From contig JASHTQ010000061.1 of NCBI GenBank assembly GCA_030040475.1, positions 1-9,587 on the forward strand: 9,587 bases of DNA. Direction: 5' to 3'. Shown one piece after another: positions 5,422 to 9,587 of this stretch; the stretch's first letter is position 1; the number at the start of each line of letters is the position of its first letter. Source of the DNA: Streptosporangiaceae bacterium. Lineage in GTDB: Bacteria; Actinomycetota; Actinomycetes; Streptosporangiales; Streptosporangiaceae. The position numbers and the translations under genes are program-made. The notes under the pieces are model-generated. The model ran no database searches and was not told where the DNA came from. It saw nothing but the letters and a program-made list of their open reading frames with translations.

Positions 5422-8135
5422 CTGACCGCCTCGAGCGAGAATTCCGCCTGATAGAGCCGGATGGCCGCGACGTCGTCGCAGGACCCGGCCGCGTCGATCA
5501 CCTCTACGAACCTGACGAGCTCCTCGTCGAGCAGCAGTCGCACCCTGTCGAGCAGGTCGGTACGGGCCCTGGTGAGGATCTCGGTGAGCATGACCGTGCC
5601 GAATGCCGAGGTCAGCAGCCGACGCGGCTCGGTATCGATGCTGTTGCCCTCGGGCCCGGTGCCAGGCGCGTCGGCGCCTGGCGCGTCCGCGCCGAGCATC
5701 GCAACAAGCAGGACGAGGCTGAGCGCCTCCTCGTCGAACGGCGCCTTCTTGACCGCGGACCTGAAGCCTTCCGCCTCTACCAGCCGGGTCAGGTGGTCTT
5801 GCCAGGCTCCGACCGCGCGGGCGGCCCGCATCGACAGGTCAGGCGCGGACCGGCTGAACGTGGTGACCTGCGGGGCACCTTGGCCGGAATCGGCCAGGCT
5901 CCCGGCCGTGCCGCCGGAACCGAAGGCCGACTCGAAGATCTGCTTCGCGCGCTCGCCGCGGGCTCGTTCTGCGGCGGCGTCCGCCAGCAGCACCGCGCCG
6001 GCCGAGTTCGCCCGCCACTGGCTGTCGACGTGCTCGGCGGCACGATCGGCGATGGACACGATGAACGACTCGAGCGCCGAACGGAGCGACGCGTTGAGCG
6101 CGACCGGACGCGACTGGCCCCGCCGAGCGCGCCTGCCCTTCTTGCCGACGCCCGCCCTCGGTCCCCTGGGCTTGCCGCCACGGCGCGGAAGCAGGTCGCC
6201 GCCGACCATGCAGTCCTGCCAGCGGGCCAGTACCTCGCCGCCGAGCAGCGTGCCGTTCTTCAGGCCCGTGCTTGCTTCGGCGAAGGCGCGCTCGTAGGCG
6301 GCCTCGGCGGAGCGGCGCAGCTCTCCGCTCAGCACGACCTGGGCCTCTACGTGCGCGGCCATGGCCGGGACCCTGGTCTTGAACGTGTCGAGCACGCCCG
6401 ACATCGTCTGGGTGAGCACCGCCACCCTCCGGTCGGCCCTGGCCGCGGTGTCGGCGAGCCAGTCGCGAACCGGCTGATACGCGTCGGGCGGGAGCATGCC
6501 GTCGATGAGCGGGATCTCCGAGATCACGAACCGGTTCTCCGCCGCGATCCCGTTGGCGTCCAGCATGGCGGTGAAGTGCCCGACAAGTTCGGTTCGGTGC
6601 GCCTGGGGAACCCGGGACAGCACCACGCCAAGCGATGCCCGCCGGTCCCGCGCGTGCTGGAGGATCTCCCATACGGGGCCGTCCGCGTACCTGCTGGCGC
6701 TGGTCATGAACAGCCACAGGTCCGAGGCGTCGAGGAACTTGTAGGCGAACTCGTGGTGCGCCTGCACCACCGAGTCGATGTCCGGCGTGTCCAGCAGCGC
6801 GATACCGCGCGGCATGCCCTCGCTCGCCGCGAGGACCAGCAGGCCGTCGCGGCCCGGCCGGGCGAGCCCCTCCTGCCGCACCCTGGGCAGCGTGGGCAGG
6901 AAGTTGTTCTCGGCGAACCAGTCGATGTCATCGGGGTGGCAGGCGAGAACGGGGCTGTTGGTAGTCGGGCGGCGAACGCCCGTGGCGCTCACGTGGGCGC
7001 CGACGATGCTGTTGACCAGCGTCGACTTCCCGGCTCCCGTGGAGCCGACAAGGGCGACGAGCACCGGCGCGGCGGACCTGCGGACCCTCGGCAGCAGGTA
7101 GTCGTCGATCTGGCTGAGCAGCTTGGTGCGTTCGGCCTTGACCTCGGGGGCGCCGGGGATCTCGAAGACGAGCGGGATCGCGGCGATCCGCTTCCTGAGG
7201 TTGAGCAGAGCCGCTTCCAGCAGCCGGGCATCCACCCGCACGTGGGGCTGCGGCGCCTGGGCCGGGGCGGCCGGGGCGGCGGGGCTTCCCGGGACGGCTG
7301 GGACGGCCGCGGCTGGCTGGGCGGGAGCGGCGGCCCCAAGGTCGGCGGCCGCGGATCCGGCGGCCTCAGGGGCGGCAGGCTCAGGGCTGACGGCCGCAGA
7401 GGCGCCTGCCTCGGGGACGGCAGCCTCGGGGACGGCAGCCTCGGGGGCGCCTGCCCCGGGGACGGCGGCTTGGCCGGGTCCGGTAGCGGGGAATCCGGCG
7501 GCTCCGGGACCGGCGGCCTCGGGACCGGCGGGCTGGTCGGGACTGGCGGGGGCACTGGGCTCGGGCCGGGGCTGGCCGGTCTCGGGATATAGGCCGGATT
7601 GAGACGGGTCGAAGTGAGCGGCCGGGACCGGCCCGGCGGCGGCCGGCTGAGCGGACGGGGCCGGCTGAGCGGACGGGATGGGGTAGGCGGCGGCCGGCTG
7701 CGCGGGGGGGAGCGGCTGAGCGGACGGGATGGGGTAGGCGGCGGTGGCCGGCTGGGCGGGCGCGGCGGGGCGGTAGTCGGCGGGGAGCTGATAGCCGGCG
7801 GCGGGGCGGACGGGCTCGGATTGCGCGGGCTCGGCGGGAATGGCCGACATGACGACGGTGGGGGGCCCGACGGCGGGAGACGGCACGTTCGGCTCGACGG
7901 CGGACGGCTGGGCGGCTCGCGGGTCGGCGCCCGGGAGGGGATCAGCATCGGCCGGATCGCCGACGGCGAGGCGGCCCTGGGCGGCCATCACGACAGCCTG
8001 ATCCCCGTTACGCTCCTGGCCCTCACCACCGTTGGTGGCATGGCTCGCGCCAGGGTCATGAAGCTCGGCGGCCACGACAGAGCCCGCGCCGAGTTCACCC
8101 GGCGCGCCTGTCGACGCCACACCCTGACCTTCCAT
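5418..8135 (-). CDS. dynA: DynA-like dynamin-family GTPase with long Pro/Ala-rich N-terminus
   Basis: From ATG at 8135 the protein has 905 residues. Residues about 70-296 are a Pro/Ala/Gln-rich, probably disordered stretch with a 17-residue repeat (132-165) and AAVPE repeats. The GTPase domain (about 300-570) has G1 GSTGAGKST (364-372), G2-type RRPTT (388-392) and G3 DTPDIDS (449-455). At the G4 position it reads LSRVPQ (506-511) instead of N/TKxD. The C-terminal half is alpha-helical, with a strongly basic insertion (about 651-677) and no membrane segment. Together with the adjacent membrane-anchored GTPase this fits the DynA/DynB pair of Streptomyces, where DynA depends on DynB for membrane placement; this is inferred from family and gene order. 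ATG 8135 is chosen because GAGGAGG lies 11 bases upstream. GTG at 8222 would add 29 residues and share a base with the preceding stop codon, but has no ribosome binding site. The 3' end overlaps the next gene by 4 bp. Confidence 0.85.
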   Translation of the reverse strand: MEGQGVASTGAPGELGAGSVVAAELHDPGASHATNGGEGQERNGDQAVVMAAQGRLAVGDPADADPLPGADPRAAQPSAVEPNVPSPAVGPPTVVMSAIPAEPAQSEPVRPAAGYQLPADYRPAAPAQPATAAYPIPSAQPLPPAQPAAAYPIPSAQPAPSAQPAAAGPVPAAHFDPSQSGLYPETGQPRPEPSAPASPDQPAGPEAAGPGAAGFPATGPGQAAVPGAGAPEAAVPEAAVPEAGASAAVSPEPAAPEAAGSAAADLGAAAPAQPAAAVPAVPGSPAAPAAPAQAPQPHVRVDARLLEAALLNLRKRIAAIPLVFEIPGAPEVKAERTKLLSQIDDYLLPRVRRSAAPVLVALVGSTGAGKSTLVNSIVGAHVSATGVRRPTTNSPVLACHPDDIDWFAENNFLPTLPRVRQEGLARPGRDGLLVLAASEGMPRGIALLDTPDIDSVVQAHHEFAYKFLDASDLWLFMTSASRYADGPVWEILQHARDRRASLGVVLSRVPQAHRTELVGHFTAMLDANGIAAENRFVISEIPLIDGMLPPDAYQPVRDWLADTAARADRRVAVLTQTMSGVLDTFKTRVPAMAAHVEAQVVLSGELRRSAEAAYERAFAEASTGLKNGTLLGGEVLARWQDCMVGGDLLPRRGGKPRGPRAGVGKKGRRARRGQSRPVALNASLRSALESFIVSIADRAAEHVDSQWRANSAGAVLLADAAAERARGERAKQIFESAFGSGGTAGSLADSGQGAPQVTTFSRSAPDLSMRAARAVGAWQDHLTRLVEAEGFRSAVKKAPFDEEALSLVLLVAMLGADAPGADAPGTGPEGNSIDTEPRRLLTSAFGTVMLTEILTRARTDLLDRVRLLLDEELVRFVEVIDAAGSCDDVAAIRLYQAEFSLEAVR
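7409..7438 (-). repeat. 15-bp tandem duplication in the DynA-like gene
   Basis: CCTCGGGGACGGCAG occurs twice in direct succession (7409-7423 and 7424-7438), with a diverged third copy after it. On the coding strand it encodes AAVPE repeats of the Pro/Ala-rich N-terminal region. The unit is a multiple of three, so copy changes keep the frame. Confidence 0.85.
7662..7744 (-). repeat. Exact 32-bp direct repeat in the DynA-like gene
   Basis: The 32 bases at 7662-7693 recur exactly at 7713-7744, a 51-bp period. This equals 17 codons and encodes two AAYPIPSAQP units plus AQPA linkers in the N-terminal disordered region. Exact identity including third positions points to a recent duplication or ongoing gene conversion. 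Confidence 0.9.
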
Positions 8136-8221
8136 CCTTACGACGGCCTCCTCAGCCCCCCCGGCGAACTCTTGGGGAATCCCCGGGACTGTCGCCTGGC
8201 ACGCGGATTTTATCCGTTTCA
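8136..8221 (-). promoter_or_regulatory. Spacer before the DynA-like gene with two small dyads and a -10-like stretch
   Basis: If translation starts at 8135, this 86-base spacer follows the siroheme synthase stop. It contains CGGAT-TTT-ATCCG (8204-8216), which on the minus strand gives ATAAAAT, a possible -10 core, and the near-palindrome GGGGAATCCCC (8174-8184). No matching -35 element is evident. The dyads could belong to a promoter or an attenuator separating the cobalamin genes from the GTPase genes. If GTG 8222 is the true start, these bases are coding. Confidence 0.3.
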
Positions 8222-9451
8222 CTAGGCGGTTACATCGCGCATTAGATCTGTTATCTCTGCCGCTACGCCTACTACCTCACCGACCACCACGATCGCGGGC
8301 GGCCGGATGCCCTCCTCTGCGACCAAGCCCGCTACTTGTTCCAGTGTTGTGTTAATTGTGCGCTGTGTCGGCATCGTCCCGTCTGCGATTACCGAAACGG
8401 GAGTAGCCGGGCTGCGCCCGTATCGCAGGAGTTCGCTCGCCACCGTGCCAATATGCTCCACTGCCATCAGCAACACCAGGGTGCCAGAACTACCGGCGAG
8501 TACCTCCCAGTCCACACTAGACCGGTCGTCGCCTGGCGGGACATGAACCGACACGACGTGAAAATCCTGTGCCATCCCCCGGTGCGTGACCGGCACCCAC
8601 GCGCTGGTGGGGACGCCCACCGCGCTGGTGACGCCGGGCACCACGGTGACGGGGACGCCGGCCCGCAGGCAGGCAAGCACCTCCTCGGCGCCGCGGCCGA
8701 ACACGAACGGGTCGCCGCCCTTGAGCCTGGCCACGAAGCGGCCCGCCTTGGCGTTCTCGACCAGCGCGGCGTTGATGTGCTCCTGCGCCATCGCGCGGCC
8801 GTACGGGATCTTGCTCGCGTCGATGATCTCGACGTCCTCAGGCAGTTCGTCGAGCAGCGAGCGAGGCGCGAGCCGGTCGGTCACCACCACGTCGGCCTCG
8901 GCGAGAAGCTGCCGGCCGCGCACGGTGATCAGGCCGGGGTCGCCCGGGCCGCCGCCGATGATCGCCACTCCCGCGCGGCGGCCTCGGCTGTGGCGGGCGC
9001 TCAGCTGGCCGGAATGCAGGCCCGCCAGGATCGCGTCCCTGATCGCCGCGCTGTGCCTCGGGTCGCCGCTGACCACGCCGACACGGACGTCGTCGGCATG
9101 GCCGGATGCCGGGGTCCACGCGGCAGACTCCCCGGCGTCGTCGGCGCGGACGGACCAGGTCCGCTGTTCCTCGGCCTCGGCCGCGACGGCTGCGTTCACC
9201 GCCGGGTCGTCGGTGCAGGCGCAGACCAGCCACGCGCCACGGCAGTCGCCTTGCGCGTAAGCCCGGGCGGTCCAGGTGATCCGGCCGGCGGCGGCGAGGT
9301 CCTCCAGGGCGGCGGTCGCCCCCGGCGACACCAGGTGCACCTGCGCGCCCGCATCCAGCAGGGCCGGGATCCGCCGGGACGCGACCGAGCCGCCGCCCAC
9401 GATGACGACGCGGCGGCCGGTCAGGCGCAGTCCCAGCAGGTAGGGGTCCAT
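8222..9451 (-). CDS. cysG: Fused siroheme synthase: precorrin-2 dehydrogenase domain plus uroporphyrinogen-III C-methyltransferase
   Basis: The 409-residue protein joins two activities of the siroheme/cobalamin branch. Residues about 1-115 are a Rossmann-type precorrin-2 dehydrogenase/ferrochelatase domain: VVIVGGGSVASRRI (15-28) binds NAD and CTDDPAVN (79-86) carries the conserved acidic pair. Residues about 161-409 are the SAM-dependent methyltransferase (SUMT/CobA), with GGGPGDPGLIT (166-176), KGGDPFVFGRGAEE (244-257), VVPGVTSA (270-277) and PVTHRG (287-292), converting uroporphyrinogen III to precorrin-2. E. coli CysG is about 457 residues; the helical dimerisation part between the domains is shorter here. 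The ATG at 9451 has AAGGA immediately upstream. The neighbouring upstream cobT end supports a cobalamin context, and such fusions are also labelled cobA. From about 8575 to the stop, third-position GC drops sharply compared with the rest of the gene. Confidence 0.93.
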   Translation of the reverse strand: MDPYLLGLRLTGRRVVIVGGGSVASRRIPALLDAGAQVHLVSPGATAALEDLAAAGRITWTARAYAQGDCRGAWLVCACTDDPAVNAAVAAEAEEQRTWSVRADDAGESAAWTPASGHADDVRVGVVSGDPRHSAAIRDAILAGLHSGQLSARHSRGRRAGVAIIGGGPGDPGLITVRGRQLLAEADVVVTDRLAPRSLLDELPEDVEIIDASKIPYGRAMAQEHINAALVENAKAGRFVARLKGGDPFVFGRGAEEVLACLRAGVPVTVVPGVTSAVGVPTSAWVPVTHRGMAQDFHVVSVHVPPGDDRSSVDWEVLAGSSGTLVLLMAVEHIGTVASELLRYGRSPATPVSVIADGTMPTQRTINTTLEQVAGLVAEEGIRPPAIVVVGEVVGVAAEITDLMRDVTA

Positions 9452-9512
9452 GGTTCCTTCGGTCGGCTACTGCATCTTCTAGCGTGCCCAGGGGTGCTTT
9501 TTGGGCTCCCGT
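9452..9512 (-). other. Short spacer between cobT and the siroheme synthase gene
   Basis: The 61 bases hold the ribosome binding site AAGGA for the downstream gene and GCCC/GGGC arms too weak to call a terminator. No cobalamin riboswitch or clear promoter is visible. The spacing is compatible with one transcript. Confidence 0.4.
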
Positions 9513-9587
9513 TCAGCTCTTTTCGGCCACGCCCGCGGAGTCGAACGTCGCGACGTCGCGCAGGGCGCGCGCCGCGCTCTGCACCAG
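9513..9587 (-). CDS. cobT: C-terminal end of CobT (nicotinate-nucleotide:dimethylbenzimidazole phosphoribosyltransferase), partial
   Basis: Only the last 24 codons and a TGA lie in the window, reading LVQSAARALRDVATFDSAGV and then AEKS. The ATFDSAGV ending after an amphipathic helix is the usual C-terminus of actinobacterial CobT, the enzyme that makes alpha-ribazole phosphate for the lower ligand of cobalamin. The call rests on this short match and on the siroheme/cobalamin methyltransferase gene immediately downstream; no active-site residue is in view. Confidence 0.65.
   Translation of the reverse strand: MVQSAARALRDVATFDSAGVAEKS

Noticed and set aside
4429..5451. 340-codon plus-strand open frame opposite the DynB-like gene
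   Set aside because: It is antisense to the clear G1-G5 motifs; its Gly/Gln/Arg/Val-rich product has no recognisable domain.
5793..7592. 599-codon plus-strand open frame opposite the DynA-like gene
   Set aside because: It is antisense to conserved GTPase motifs, and its Gly-rich tail is the mirror of the Pro/Ala repeats.
7662..7744. Direct repeats considered as a CRISPR-like array
   Set aside because: Only two copies, in frame within a coding region, with a 51-bp period equal to 17 codons and no unique spacers.
8225..8238. Fourth copy of the CGATGTAA motif core near the siroheme synthase stop
   Set aside because: Only eight core bases match and they lie within codons of the gene, so chance is likely.
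9452..9512. Possible cobalamin riboswitch before the siroheme synthase gene
   Set aside because: The spacer is only 61 bases, far too short for the aptamer, and no B12-box sequence is seen.

Overview
The window is very GC-rich, and its genes show near-saturated G/C at third codon positions, several GTG starts, and Ala/Pro/Gly-rich linkers. This points to an actinobacterium. A tandem pair of dynamin-like GTPases resembling Streptomyces DynA/DynB, next to cobalamin/siroheme genes, suggests a filamentous, probably sporulating actinomycete. The genus cannot be fixed from the sequence.

Layout, left to right. The first 680 bases are the N-terminal two thirds of an HtrA-like (S1C) serine protease on the minus strand, cut by the window edge. 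Next, also on the minus strand, are a small VOC/glyoxalase-fold protein (778-1224) and a Methyltransf_2-type O-methyltransferase (1361-2356). An AraC-family regulator (2464-3318) is transcribed divergently from the methyltransferase and is the only plus-strand gene. The 3' end of the regulator gene converges on the right-hand block across a palindromic terminator-like region.

The right-hand block is entirely minus strand, in transcription order cobT (C-terminal end only), a two-domain siroheme synthase/uroporphyrinogen-III methyltransferase, a DynA-like GTPase without membrane segments, and a DynB-like GTPase with two C-terminal membrane segments. The last two overlap by 4 bp (GTGA). cobT and the siroheme synthase gene are 61 bp apart. 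The four are closely enough spaced to be one transcript, though cobT/cysG supply tetrapyrroles while the GTPases are expected to act at the membrane or septum.

Points deserving a second look: three SRPPW repeats in the DynB linker; a long repetitive Pro/Ala N-terminus and a non-canonical G4 motif in the DynA-like protein; a sharp drop in third-position GC in the last third of the siroheme synthase gene; a 15-bp perfect inverted repeat beside the VOC gene whose half-site recurs upstream of the protease gene; a 9-bp tandem repeat coding a charged tail on the VOC protein; and an Asn in place of the usual catalytic His in the O-methyltransferase. No tRNA, rRNA, CRISPR array, insertion sequence or phage gene was seen. 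I see no convincing wholly new system; the dynamin pair is the most interesting module.
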